Assembly: GCA_029213005.1 (NCBI GenBank) | Contig: JARGPI010000024.1 | Span: forward strand, 1-64,000 | Length of the DNA: 64,000 nt | From: Verrucomicrobiales bacterium | Lineage (GTDB): Bacteria; Verrucomicrobiota; Verrucomicrobiia; Verrucomicrobiales; DEV007 | Reading direction: 5' to 3' | Shown here: positions 45,908-55,143 of the stretch, piece after piece | How positions within the stretch are numbered: position 1 is the stretch's first letter | Layout of the letters: each line of letters starts with the position of its first letter | Position numbers and translations under genes: made by a program | Notes under the pieces: generated by a model | Told to the model about the DNA's origin: nothing | The model's input: only the letters and a program-made list of their open reading frames with translations | Database searches by the model: none

Positions 45908-46317
45908 TGTCGCCTCTCACTTCCTGCAGTCCCGATCAACTCGCTACCTGTTTCACCAACACCTTTCCCCGCAGCCTGGGGAAAGGCCGGATGCAAAGTG
46001 AGAGAACCTGGAACGGGGAGAGACTATTTCTCTATATCTCCTGGGAACTGGAAAAGGACGAAACGGTCGCCAGCGTAAAGTTACAATATTACCCTTACCG
46101 GAACGAGGTCTGGATCGGCGCTCTGAGCGTGCAGGAACGCTTTCGAGGCAATGGCTTTGGAAAGCAGATTGTTCAGTCAATCGAGCAGGGAGCCGTGCAG
46201 GAACAGGTCGAAGTTATCCGGCTGTTTACCCGCCGCAAAGCGACCGGATTCTGGACCAACCTCGGATACCGCGCCGAAGAGGATTCCCGATACCTCCGAA
46301 AAACCTTTTCCAGCTAA
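45907..46317 (+). CDS. GNAT family N-acetyltransferase
   Basis: 136 residues. The acetyl-CoA binding motif A is present as LSVQERFRGNGFGKQIVQSI (R/Q-x-x-G-x-G/A). The C-terminal GFWTNLGYRAEEDSRYLRK is the usual last strand. It transfers an acetyl group to an amine; substrate unknown. It is tightly coupled to the AsnB-like gene by a one-base overlap, so it probably modifies a compound of the same pathway. Confidence 0.82.
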   Translation: MSPLTSCSPDQLATCFTNTFPRSLGKGRMQSERTWNGERLFLYISWELEKDETVASVKLQYYPYRNEVWIGALSVQERFRGNGFGKQIVQSIEQGAVQEQVEVIRLFTRRKATGFWTNLGYRAEEDSRYLRKTFSS

Positions 46318-46346
46318 AATCAATTCCCGTCACTAACGATAATACC

Positions 46347-47588
46347 ATGAAGGAAGTCCCCAAAGTTGATATAGAAAGAATCAAATCCGATATCCTGTCT
46401 CTGGCGACGATCGGCCACAACGAGCAGGATCGGGGGATATACAGAATGGCGTTTACCGACGAAGATATGTCCGGGAAACGCTGGTTGCTCAGTCGGATTG
46501 AAGAAGCCGGACTGGAATCCGCCTCCGATGGTGCGGCCAATATCTCCGGAATCCTCAAAGGCAAAGAAGACTCGCCACGGGTTTTTGTTGGCTCTCATAT
46601 CGATACGGTTCCCTGCGCCGGTATGTTCGATGGCACCCTAGGTGTCGTCGTAGGACTCGAGTGTCTCAGAATTTTGAAAGAAGCCGGGGTTTCACCCAAA
46701 AAAACCATCGAATTGATCGCCTTTTCGGATGAGGAAGGGCGTTTTGGAGGAACGTTTGGCTCGGAGGCATTTACCGGGCTCCTCACCCTCGAAAAAGTTC
46801 GGAATGCGGTGGATCTCAACGGCATCAAACTGGAGGAAGCGATGCTCACCCACGGCCTCGACCCAATGCGGGCACTCGAAGCCCGGCGTTTACCCGACCA
46901 AATTGACTCCTACCTCGAACTGCATATTGAACAGGGACCGGTCCTCGATCAGGAGCATCTTCAGGCAGGAATTGTGGAAAGTATCACCGGTCTGCAATCG
47001 TGGTCACTTCGCCTGAAAGGGGAAACCAACCACGCGGGGACCACTCCGATGGATTACCGGAAAGATGCCTTTATGGGTCTCGCCGATTTTGCCCACGAGA
47101 TTCCCCGGATTCTTGAGGAAAACGGCGGCGAAAACAGCCGGGCAACTATCGGAAAAGCGGAAATTCTACCCGGCGCACCCAATTCCGTTCCCGGCGCAGT
47201 TGAATTCTCACTCGATTTCCGCGACCCCTCCACCGACATCCTAGCCGATCTTTCCCTCGCTTTTCAAAAAGCCATCGCCGCCATCTCCCGGAAACGGGGC
47301 CTGCAGTTTGAAATGAGTGTACAAGGGGAAATTCTCCCGGTTCGCTCCGACGACCGACTCGTCGGGATTCTCGAAGATGAAGCCGAGCGTCTCGAACTCC
47401 GGACCAAACGAATGCTCAGTGGCGCAGCTCACGACGCCCAGCTGGTCGGCCGGATCGCACCGATGGCGATGATCTTTGTCCCCAGTAAAGGCGGCTTGAG
47501 CCATTCTCCCGGGGAATGGACCGCCTGGGAAGACATCGAAGCCGGCGCGAATCTGATGCTTGCGACCCTGATACAGCTCGTGAAATAG
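46347..47588 (+). CDS. M20-family N-carbamoyl-amino-acid hydrolase/amidase
   Basis: 413 residues. Metal ligands: H in GSHIDTVPCAG, the DEEG pair in SDEEGRFGGTFGS, H in LHIEQGPVLD (signature of the hydantoinase/carbamoylase subgroup) and H in SGAAHDAQ. The lid domain has NHAGTTPMDYRKDA. Known members cleave N-carbamoyl-L-amino acids, beta-ureidopropionate, allantoate or ureidoglycolate-related amides with zinc or manganese. In an operon with a carbamoyltransferase homologue, an N-carbamoyl substrate is plausible. Confidence 0.9.
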   Translation: MKEVPKVDIERIKSDILSLATIGHNEQDRGIYRMAFTDEDMSGKRWLLSRIEEAGLESASDGAANISGILKGKEDSPRVFVGSHIDTVPCAGMFDGTLGVVVGLECLRILKEAGVSPKKTIELIAFSDEEGRFGGTFGSEAFTGLLTLEKVRNAVDLNGIKLEEAMLTHGLDPMRALEARRLPDQIDSYLELHIEQGPVLDQEHLQAGIVESITGLQSWSLRLKGETNHAGTTPMDYRKDAFMGLADFAHEIPRILEENGGENSRATIGKAEILPGAPNSVPGAVEFSLDFRDPSTDILADLSLAFQKAIAAISRKRGLQFEMSVQGEILPVRSDDRLVGILEDEAERLELRTKRMLSGAAHDAQLVGRIAPMAMIFVPSKGGLSHSPGEWTAWEDIEAGANLMLATLIQLVK

Positions 47589-47645
47589 CCAGGCCCGGCA
47601 AACAACCTGCTTGGCGTCTCTCAATTACATGCTTCTTTGATTTTA

Positions 47646-48383
47646 ATGACCAGTTTACCAAAAGAAGATCCGTTAAAGCCGATTTACCGGGAATCTTTCA
47701 TCGAGAACCCGCTCCGGGAGAAGGATCTCCAGACCAGAGACACCGCCCTTCTCTGCATCGATATGCAGTATCTCGACGCCGCGGAGGGATACGGCCTGTT
47801 TCGTGACTACGATAAATCACCGATTCCTCTCGAGGAAATGGCCTACTATTTTGATCGCCTGAAATCCACCGTCTTACCGAATGTCCACAATCTACAGAAT
47901 TGTTTTCGCAGTTACGGCCTCGAAGTCATCCACGTGCGGATTCAATCCTTGACCCGCGACGGGCGCGACCGCTCTAAAGGGCACAAACGGCTTGAGTTAC
48001 ACGCCGCCCCCGGATCCGGTGACGCCTGCTTTCTCGAAGAAGTCGCCCCGGTTGGTGATGAAATTATCATTAACAAAACGGCGAGTGGTGTCTTCTCATC
48101 AACCAATCTCCATTACGTCCTCAACAATATGGAAATCAGTTCGCTTTATGTTTGCGGCGTTTACACCAACGAATGCGTCGAAACCACCGTCCGGGACGCC
48201 TGCGACCTGGGTTACCTCGTAACTATTATTGACGACGGATGCGCTACCGTGACCCCGGAACTGCACACCGCGAGCCTGAAAACCCTTCGGGACCGTTACG
48301 CCCGGATCATTACAGCAGAGGAAGCGATTGCCGATGTTGAGGAATACGGCGTCCGCCGGAGAAGCCAACCCAAAGTCATCTAA
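47646..48383 (+). CDS. Isochorismatase-like cysteine amidohydrolase
   Basis: 245 residues from the ATG at 47646. Catalytic triad of the family: D in ALLCIDMQY, K in INKTASGVFSSTNL and C in TNECVETTVRDA. The family includes N-carbamoylsarcosine amidase, nicotinamidase and ureidoacrylate amidohydrolase (RutB). LERVAPVGDE-type region is here EEVAPVGDEIIINK. Together with the upstream carbamoylase it points to release of carbamate or ammonia from an N-carbamoyl or amide compound. Last gene of the run, 57 bp after the carbamoylase. Confidence 0.88.
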   Translation: MTSLPKEDPLKPIYRESFIENPLREKDLQTRDTALLCIDMQYLDAAEGYGLFRDYDKSPIPLEEMAYYFDRLKSTVLPNVHNLQNCFRSYGLEVIHVRIQSLTRDGRDRSKGHKRLELHAAPGSGDACFLEEVAPVGDEIIINKTASGVFSSTNLHYVLNNMEISSLYVCGVYTNECVETTVRDACDLGYLVTIIDDGCATVTPELHTASLKTLRDRYARIITAEEAIADVEEYGVRRRSQPKVI

Positions 48384-48565
48384 GACTCCGACAGGAATGT
48401 TTTTGAGTTATTCCAATTCGGGTCTATAGTGGATTTCATCTAAAAAGAAGTTAACTGTCCCATACAGGTTCTGGTCGTTTGTTAGTATTTATTTTTTCGA
48501 AGAATCACTGGCTGAAGCGCATTGTCTGCTAGCTCTTGGTCAGTTTTAGAAAAAGTAAAAAAACA

Positions 48566-48928
48566 ATGAAATTATTTATCGGCAATCTCTCCTTCGACGC
48601 AACGGAACCTGAACTTCGTGAAATTCTTGAGCCTTTTGGCCCGATTTTGGAATTTGTTCGCCCTCTTGATCGCGAAACCGGAAGGGTACGTGGTTTTGCC
48701 TTTATCACTCTGGCAGACCGCGACAAAGGGACCGAAGCAATCGAAGCTCTCAACGGAAAAGAAATCCATGGCAGACAGCTGAACGTCAACGAGGCGGAAG
48801 ACCGCTCCCATCATCGTTCGTCAGCACCGCATCAGCCCTGGGATCGTTCAAATACCCAGACTGAGAAGCGAGTCGACGATCGCCCGGTCAAGAAAGACGG
48901 AAAAAAGGTGACCTACAAATCGATCTAA
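48566..48928 (+). CDS. RRM-type RNA-binding protein
   Basis: 120 residues from the ATG at 48566. A single RRM domain: RNP2 as LFIGNLSF, RNP1 as RGFAFITL. The C-terminus is short, basic and His/Arg/Lys-rich. Like the bacterial/cyanobacterial Rbp proteins, it probably binds single-stranded RNA and may be cold-regulated. The leader of about 180 bp before the ATG is unusually long for this window and T/A-rich, which fits post-transcriptional control, but no defined element was recognised. Confidence 0.93.
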   Translation: MKLFIGNLSFDATEPELREILEPFGPILEFVRPLDRETGRVRGFAFITLADRDKGTEAIEALNGKEIHGRQLNVNEAEDRSHHRSSAPHQPWDRSNTQTEKRVDDRPVKKDGKKVTYKSI

Positions 48929-49145
48929 TCGATCGCAGGTCACGGCCATCGCAGGGACATCCTCTGTGCTGTGGCCAGGCACATCGATGAGATGTGTAAA
49001 ATCCGGTTTATCTAACCGGATCCCAGTTCCGGGCGCAACGAGTCCCACTGAAGAACCGGTATTGACTGAATGCACCGAATGCGGGGCATTCATCGCAATC
49101 CATTTCACCAAATAGCAGACCGGAATATCTGTCCGGCTGCTTCAG
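48929..49145. other. Intergenic region with two short hairpins
   Basis: Between convergent genes. ATCCGGTT/AACCGGAT (49001-49021) and CCGGA/TCCGG near 49119-49135 form hairpins without long T runs; they may end transcription on either strand. An antisense frame here is treated as spurious. Confidence 0.4.
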
Positions 49146-49550
49146 TCAGGGGATAATAAACTCTATCCGCTCGCCTTTTTTATTCGGATCAGGAATTTGG
49201 ACCTTGGTTCCTGATTTCATCGGTTTGCCGGTAAACCCTCCAGCTTTGTGACTGTACTGCTCAATCGAAATTTCACCCAACTCAGGATAATACAGAAGTG
49301 TTACCACAAGAGGATTCCCCTCGACCGGTAGAGCAACGTCGTCCTCGTCGAATTCCGGAGCCGGTTTCTCGCGCTGCGACTCCTCATCCTCGGAGGAAGG
49401 TGACGGAAGCTCAAGTGGAGCCTGAGGCAGACGATTCGAAACCGCGTCGTCAGGCAAGACCGTTGTTTTGCCAGTCTGAATAAATACCAGCACCAACACG
49501 ACAGCGGCAAGCATGAGACTTCCTATAAGTAACCTTGTTGATTTCTTCAT
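49146..49550 (-). CDS. Membrane-anchored hypothetical protein
   Basis: 134 residues. An N-terminal membrane helix (RLLIGSLMLAAVVLVLVFIQ), an acidic Pro/Ser/Glu-rich linker (about 45-75), and a C-terminal beta-rich domain ending KGERIEFIIP. The globular part probably sits in the periplasm. No family recognised. Single gene. Confidence 0.65.
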   Translation of the reverse strand: MKKSTRLLIGSLMLAAVVLVLVFIQTGKTTVLPDDAVSNRLPQAPLELPSPSSEDEESQREKPAPEFDEDDVALPVEGNPLVVTLLYYPELGEISIEQYSHKAGGFTGKPMKSGTKVQIPDPNKKGERIEFIIP

Positions 49551-49611
49551 CTATCCGTCGAGATAATATCATCCCCCCTTGCCTCACACAAATATCATCT
49601 GCGTTGTAGCA

Positions 49612-50001
49612 TTATCGGCAGCGTGACAATTCTCTCTGGAGCGAGGTGGTCATCAAAGCGACGGCCCGCAACAAATCACGCCTCTTCTGAGCAATTTCGG
49701 GGGACGATGAGGGTTCCGCAGATTTGAGAGTGAGGAATCCTTCGTAGTTTTTGCACAGCTCCAATTCCCGTTTGGCGCCTTCGACCGTAGCGAGCACACC
49801 CTGCCGGTATCGCCGGTTCATCAAAACTGAAATATCCTGGAGATAATCCTTCCAGTAGCTTTGTAATGCCCAGCGAACGTAGGCAACCATATCTTCCACT
49901 AAAGGCTCGCCGGTGCCTGGCAAAATGGTGTCCCGGGTCGTTGTTTTTCTTTCGTTCCGTAATGTGATTCGCTTTACCCCTGTATGACTGATCGTTTTCA
50001 T
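49612..50001 (-). CDS. Hypothetical cytoplasmic protein
   Basis: 129 residues, helical and basic, with no signal peptide or membrane segment. The chain has two long amphipathic helices (YVRWALQSYWKDYLQDISVL; VEGAKRELELCKNYEGFL). No motif recognised. It lies 61 bp upstream of the membrane-anchored gene on the same strand. Confidence 0.55.
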   Translation of the reverse strand: MKTISHTGVKRITLRNERKTTTRDTILPGTGEPLVEDMVAYVRWALQSYWKDYLQDISVLMNRRYRQGVLATVEGAKRELELCKNYEGFLTLKSAEPSSSPEIAQKRRDLLRAVALMTTSLQRELSRCR

Positions 50002-50169
50002 GTTGGTTTGGTTCCGTGTTTTAGTTTACCCCTGAATAATTTGTTCCTACTGTTTCCTTCACCATTTGTTTCCAGCGGTTACAAATTAATTTGAAGAAGG
50101 CTAATTTGGTGGCACCAATCAGGCCCGATAATTCTGGCAAAGGCGAACGGAGTCGTTCAAATTGCGTCG

Positions 50170-52056
50170 ATGAAAGGTTTTTATTCGCGACGGATTATCC
50201 TCCTGGAGTTCGGCATCGCAGCCTGCGCGATCGCTCTCTGGTTCGCCGTTTTTACAACTTCGGAGTCCCGTTATCTCGGTGCCAGAATGCTCGAAATTCA
50301 TCAATGGATCGATCCCGGATCAGAAAGCAAAGCCCCTCTGGTCACTGGAATGGCCGCCCTCACCCGCACTGATGGCATTCCGGATGCGCTCGAAAATCAA
50401 TCGATCAACTTTGCCTATCGGTGGCCGAATCAGCTGTTCCTCAGCGCCGAGGTAAAAGGGGATTCCTACCACCTCGCGAGGGAGGGTCAGGAGGTTAAAA
50501 TTCACGTTCCCCACAAAAAATTCGCGATTGTCGGAGCGAATGACATCCCGCGGTTTTCGACGCGACCGGACAGTGTCGATCCCGTGGAGTTAGAGCCGTT
50601 TTCTCTTCCGGCATCCCGCCTCCAACTGCGATTGCTTCCCGCTCTCGTCACAGCAAAAATCGAAACCTCCGATCAAAACGCTACCAAAATCTCGGCAAAA
50701 TTTAAGCCCTGGGCCGCGCGGAAGTTCAATCTCCCCGGGGACTACACTTTCACCTTCAGTTTCGATCAGGACTCACAACTCACTGAACTCAACGTCAAAG
50801 ACAGCGACGATCTCAACGTCGTTGCCGAATTTTCCGGGTGGCAGTTTTCCGGGGAGCGCCCCCTGCCCCAATACCCCGACGATGCCGAAAAGGTTGCCCT
50901 TTCCCACTTGGTCAAATTTGTGGAAGTGACCCTGAAAAATCTCAACAGCCGGGCGGAACCTCTTCCCCCGGTTACGGGAAAGCGAACCGTTCTGGCGCAC
51001 TCCGGAGAGGGGCGTCTCGAAGATCATGATGGCACCAAAGTTCTGTTTCTTAAAGGAACCCCGGAGGAAATGGGTAAACAGCACGGCGAATTGCTAACCC
51101 GGGAAATTCGCGAAGTCACCGATCGAATTCTCTACGGCATCGGAGTCGGCAGCTCGTTCGGAAAAGGCCGCTGGTTCTTTGGCGAAATCGAAGAAGCGGT
51201 ATCAAGGCTACACCCCTTCACCGATCCCCGTTACCTCGCCGAAATGGACGCGCTCGCTCTGGCTTCCGGCATGGACCGGGAAGAGTCGCGACTCTCAAAC
51301 TTTTTTCCCGAACTCTTCCACTGCAGTGGGTTTGCTCTCAACGGCAGCGCCACCGTCGACGGAAAAATGTATCACGGCCGGGTGCTGGATTACATGATGG
51401 GTGTGGGCCTTGAGCAGAATGCGGTCGTCATGGTCGTGCAGCCGGATCAGGGCAACGCCTGGGTCAATCTCGGTTACGCCGGATTCATCGGCACCGTTAC
51501 CGCAATGAACGAAAAACAAATCGCTATAGGCGAAATGGGCGGCGGAGGTGAAGGTAATTGGGACGGCAAAGCGATGGCACAACTGATGAGAGAGGTGATG
51601 GAGAAAGCAAACACGCTGCAAGAAGCTATCTCAATCATAGAAAACAGCCCGCGAACCTGCGAGTACTACTACGTCATTTCAGATGCCAAATCAGGAGGCT
51701 CCGTAGGAATCGCCGCGACTCCCGACACTTTTGATATCATACGCCCCGGAACGGCCCATCCCAAACTGCCGCACCCAGTCAAAGACGCCGTTTTGCTATC
51801 ATCGGGTAATCGTTACGAGGAACTGGTCAACCGGGTTAAAAATAACTATGGCAAGTTCAACGCAGAATCCGCCCGGGAGCTGATGACTCGACCGGTCTGT
51901 ATGAAATCAAATATCCAATCGGTGCTTTTCGCCCCCGACACGCTCGATTTCTGGGTGGCGAATGCCGATTCCGAAAATGTAGCGAGCCACACCCGCTATA
52001 CCAAATACAACCTCCGCGAACTGCTCAATCTCTCCCCGCAACTAACCCAGCGGTAA
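50170..52056 (+). CDS. C45-type Ntn hydrolase with fused N-terminal domain
   Basis: 628 residues. A signal-anchor helix (about 8-29), then a beta-rich domain (about 55-235) resembling LolA/DUF2092-type lipid-carrier folds. The C-terminal half is an acyl-CoA:6-APA acyltransferase/C45 peptidase-like domain: GTPEEMGKQHGELL at its start and the presumed nucleophile C385 in HCSGFAL, followed by GKMYHGRVLDYMMG. Ntn members mature by self-cleavage before that Cys; whether this happens here is unknown. It may hydrolyse N-acyl amides. The next gene is a ceramidase-like protein, 16 bp downstream, so acyl-amide metabolism is a reasonable theme. Confidence 0.8.
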   Translation: MKGFYSRRIILLEFGIAACAIALWFAVFTTSESRYLGARMLEIHQWIDPGSESKAPLVTGMAALTRTDGIPDALENQSINFAYRWPNQLFLSAEVKGDSYHLAREGQEVKIHVPHKKFAIVGANDIPRFSTRPDSVDPVELEPFSLPASRLQLRLLPALVTAKIETSDQNATKISAKFKPWAARKFNLPGDYTFTFSFDQDSQLTELNVKDSDDLNVVAEFSGWQFSGERPLPQYPDDAEKVALSHLVKFVEVTLKNLNSRAEPLPPVTGKRTVLAHSGEGRLEDHDGTKVLFLKGTPEEMGKQHGELLTREIREVTDRILYGIGVGSSFGKGRWFFGEIEEAVSRLHPFTDPRYLAEMDALALASGMDREESRLSNFFPELFHCSGFALNGSATVDGKMYHGRVLDYMMGVGLEQNAVVMVVQPDQGNAWVNLGYAGFIGTVTAMNEKQIAIGEMGGGGEGNWDGKAMAQLMREVMEKANTLQEAISIIENSPRTCEYYYVISDAKSGGSVGIAATPDTFDIIRPGTAHPKLPHPVKDAVLLSSGNRYEELVNRVKNNYGKFNAESARELMTRPVCMKSNIQSVLFAPDTLDFWVANADSENVASHTRYTKYNLRELLNLSPQLTQR

Positions 52057-52071
52057 TCCTGAAAACCTGCT

Positions 52072-53451
52072 ATGAAGCCATTCATCCTCTTCGCCCTGAC
52101 TTTGTTTATTTCCCTGCCCCTCGCGGCAGCAGATGTGTGGAAAGCGGGCGTCGCCAGCACCGTAATCACTCCGGAAAAGCCGATGTGGATGGCCGGGTAT
52201 GGCTCACGGAAAACCCCGGCGGAAGGGAAACGAACCGACCTTTTCGCCAAAGCGCTGATTCTCGAGGACCGCGATGCAAACCGGGCTCTCATCGTCACAC
52301 TTGATCTGGTAGGTATTGACCGGACATTTTCCAAAGACGTTTGCGATGCCCTGAAGGAGAACTTTCAGTTGGAACGAAACCAGATCGCTCTATGTACCTC
52401 CCACACTCATAGTGGACCCGTGGTAGGTAAAAATCTGGCTCCGCTACACTTTTACAATGTCGACCCAACTCAGCAGGCTCTCATTGATGAGTACGCCATC
52501 ACTCTCAAACAACAAATTGTTACCACCGTGGGACAGGCGATCGATTCCCTGGCTCCCGCTCTGGTTCAGACTGGTAGCGGAAAAGCGACCTTTGCAGTGA
52601 ACCGTCGGAACAACACACCCTATGCACTGGTTCCCGAAAAACGACTCAAAGGCCAGCTGGTTGGCCCGGTCGATCACGATGTCCCCGTCCTCACCGTTCG
52701 AAACCCTGTCACGACAGACAATGAATCCGCAGGAGCGCTTCGCGCAATTCTCTTCGGCTATGCCTGCCACGCCACGGTCCTAAGCCTTAGCGAATGGAAC
52801 GGAGACTACCCCGGTTATGCCCAGTCGGAACTGGAAAAAAACCATCCCGGGGCAACGGCGCTGTTCTGGGCAGGATGCGGTGGCGATCAAAACCCTCTGC
52901 CCCGCAAAACGATCCCCCTCGCCGAAAAGTATGGAAAAGAGCTCGCAGAATCTGTCAGCGATGTGATTAAGGCTCCCATGCCGGCATTGCCCTCCACGAT
53001 AGCAAGCGTCTATCAGGAAATTGAAGCACCGCTCGCGGAACTGCCCACCCGGGAAACCATTGCGAACAACTTAACATCCACCAACCGGTTCGAAGTCGCC
53101 CGGGCTCGCATGTTGAAACGCGAGATGGAGAAAAAGGGGGCTCTTGATGGATCCTATCCATTTCCGATCGGCTACTGGAATCTCGGCGGGGAGATCGATT
53201 TCTTTTTTCTGGGCGGCGAAGTGGTAGTCGACTACGCTCTCCGGCTGAAACGGGAACATTCGAATGCGAACACCTGGGTGTCTGCCTATGCAAACGATGT
53301 GATGGCCTATATACCTTCACATAGAGTTTTACTGGAGGGTGGATACGAAGGTGGTGGTTCCAACGTTTACTACGGCCTCCCCACCCTCTGGGCGGAATCC
53401 ATCGAGGAAACCATTATCGAGGAAGCGACAAAACTAAAGCAGGCTCACTGA
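52072..53451 (+). CDS. Neutral/alkaline non-lysosomal ceramidase-like protein
   Basis: 459 residues with a signal peptide (MKPFILFALTLFISLPLAAA). The N-terminal motif AGVASTVITPEKPMWMAGYG, the metal-binding TSHTHSGP and YACHATVL, and WAGCGGDQNP belong to the neutral ceramidase N-terminal domain. True ceramidases split the amide of ceramide; many environmental homologues are uncharacterised hydrolases. The C-terminal Ig-like domain of full ceramidases is absent. Probably same operon as the preceding C45-type gene. Confidence 0.9.
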   Translation: MKPFILFALTLFISLPLAAADVWKAGVASTVITPEKPMWMAGYGSRKTPAEGKRTDLFAKALILEDRDANRALIVTLDLVGIDRTFSKDVCDALKENFQLERNQIALCTSHTHSGPVVGKNLAPLHFYNVDPTQQALIDEYAITLKQQIVTTVGQAIDSLAPALVQTGSGKATFAVNRRNNTPYALVPEKRLKGQLVGPVDHDVPVLTVRNPVTTDNESAGALRAILFGYACHATVLSLSEWNGDYPGYAQSELEKNHPGATALFWAGCGGDQNPLPRKTIPLAEKYGKELAESVSDVIKAPMPALPSTIASVYQEIEAPLAELPTRETIANNLTSTNRFEVARARMLKREMEKKGALDGSYPFPIGYWNLGGEIDFFFLGGEVVVDYALRLKREHSNANTWVSAYANDVMAYIPSHRVLLEGGYEGGGSNVYYGLPTLWAESIEETIIEEATKLKQAH

Positions 53452-53455
53452 CACC

Positions 53456-54484
53456 ATGAAAGCTATCCATATCGCCGAACCGCGCCGTCTCGAAACTATC
53501 GATATATCGGAGCCTGAAAGACCGACCGGAAATCAAGTGCTTGTAAAAACACACAGCATGGGAATTTGCGGGACGGACGTGAGCAGTTTTCTCGGAAAGT
53601 TTCCCTTTTTCGATTACCCGAGAATTCCCGGACACGAACTGGGCGTCGAAGTGATCGAAACCGGCGCAGAGGTCGAAAACCTCAAGCCCGGAGACCTCTG
53701 TAGTGTCGAGCCCTATCTGAACTGCGGAACCTGCTACCCCTGCCGGAAGGGCGCGACTAACTGCTGTGAATCACTGAATGTGATTGGTGTTATGTCCGAC
53801 GGCGGGCTATGCGATCGCTTTTTGATACCTGCTCACAAACTCCATCGTTCCGACAAGCTGACGACAGAGCAACTCGCCCTTGTCGAGACTCTCGCAATCG
53901 GCTGCCACGCTGCGGAAAGAGCAGCACCTACTGAAAGCGACCGAATTTTAATTATCGGAGCCGGCCCAATCGGACTTTCCGCTCTCGAATTCGTAAAGCT
54001 GAGCGGAGCGGAACTTTCAGTCATGGACCGGGAGGAAAGTCGCCTTGAATTTTGCCGGAAGAACTATGGAATCAAAAATACGATTCCTTTTAAAGGAGAT
54101 GGATCTGAAAAAACGGCGATAGAGGAAATCACCAAGGGCGATCGCTATTCCATCGTGATCGATGCGACAGGAAATCATTATTCCATGTCCGGAGCCCTGA
54201 GCTATGTTTCGCAAACCGGCAGCTTGATTTACCTCGGGGTCACATCCGAAAACATCACCTTTCCCCATGCCGCTCTGCACCGGCCCGAGATCACGATCAA
54301 AGGCTCCCGCAACGCTCTGCCATCCGATTTCACCCGCTGTATTTCCCTGATCGAAAACGGCGCTATCGACACCGCTCCCTGGATCACCCATCGAGTCGGC
54401 TTTAATGACGTCGTTAATAAATTTGAAACCTTCACCCGTCCGGAAAGCGGGGTTTTGAAGGCCGTCATTCAGGTATCCGACTGA
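53456..54484 (+). CDS. Zinc-binding alcohol dehydrogenase family protein
   Basis: 342 residues, MDR superfamily. Catalytic zinc ligands: C in GICGTDVSS, H-E in IPGHELGVE. Structural zinc loop CGTCYPCRKGATNCC. Rossmann motif IIGAGPIGLSALEF. Threonine-dehydrogenase or sorbitol-dehydrogenase-like enzymes share this plan; substrate unknown. Starts 4 bp after the ceramidase-like gene, so co-transcribed. Confidence 0.93.
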   Translation: MKAIHIAEPRRLETIDISEPERPTGNQVLVKTHSMGICGTDVSSFLGKFPFFDYPRIPGHELGVEVIETGAEVENLKPGDLCSVEPYLNCGTCYPCRKGATNCCESLNVIGVMSDGGLCDRFLIPAHKLHRSDKLTTEQLALVETLAIGCHAAERAAPTESDRILIIGAGPIGLSALEFVKLSGAELSVMDREESRLEFCRKNYGIKNTIPFKGDGSEKTAIEEITKGDRYSIVIDATGNHYSMSGALSYVSQTGSLIYLGVTSENITFPHAALHRPEITIKGSRNALPSDFTRCISLIENGAIDTAPWITHRVGFNDVVNKFETFTRPESGVLKAVIQVSD

Positions 54485-54542
54485 GAAGGCTGGATTTGCG
54501 CGACTTGCCGCCCCGATATTCCACCCGTAGAATGACCGGATT

Positions 54543-55070
54543 GTGAATCATCATTTCTCTACCATTCTCGTAATCAATTGTGGTTTGATTCTTTCAGGCT
54601 GCTTCCCTGACGCCGCAAAGCCGCCCGGGCCGGATTCGATTGAAACGCAGGACGCACCCGAAATCAAAAAGGTCGTTAGGAGTGACGAAGAGTGGCGCAG
54701 CCTTCTTACCCCGGAGCAATACCACATTTTGCGGGAATCCGGAACCGAACGCCCCAATGGTGAGACCTACGCCGAATTTAACAGTCAGGGAGCCGGCACT
54801 TATTTTTGTGGAGGTTGTGATGCCGAATTGTTTTCATCGAAGCACAAGTTCAACTCTCACTGCGGCTGGCCATCGTTTTACGACCCGGCCAATGCAAAGA
54901 ACGTTGTCACTTACGAAGATAACACGCTGGGCGTGAGTCGCGTCGAAGTTCGCTGCGCGGTCTGTGACGGGCATCTCGGCCATGTCTTCACCGGCGAAGG
55001 CTTCGACACCCCGACCGACAAACGTTACTGCATCAACGGAGTGGCATTGAAATTTGTTCCCGACGAGTAA
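54543..55070 (+). CDS. msrB: Peptide-methionine (R)-S-oxide reductase, lipoprotein
   Basis: 175 residues from a GTG. A lipobox LSGC at about residues 17-20 predicts a membrane-anchored periplasmic form, unlike cytoplasmic MsrB. The domain has both zinc CxxC pairs (FCGGCD and CAVCDGHLGHVF), the GWPSFYDP signature and the catalytic Cys in RYCINGVALKF. It repairs methionine-R-sulfoxide in proteins. The resolving Cys expected near the first motif is not obvious. Confidence 0.93.
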   Translation: MNHHFSTILVINCGLILSGCFPDAAKPPGPDSIETQDAPEIKKVVRSDEEWRSLLTPEQYHILRESGTERPNGETYAEFNSQGAGTYFCGGCDAELFSSKHKFNSHCGWPSFYDPANAKNVVTYEDNTLGVSRVEVRCAVCDGHLGHVFTGEGFDTPTDKRYCINGVALKFVPDE

Positions 55071-55143
55071 GTGAGGGCAAACCTTCGGACCGTCGCGGAT
55101 TCCTGACCGATGAAACTAACGTCCAAAGGACATTGCTACCGGC

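Noticed and set aside
48848..49111. Antisense frame with a stretch (VGLVAPGTGIRLDKPDF) reminiscent of gamma-glutamyltransferases
   Set aside because: It overlaps the end of the RRM gene on the other strand, is short and lacks any other GGT feature; more likely chance similarity.
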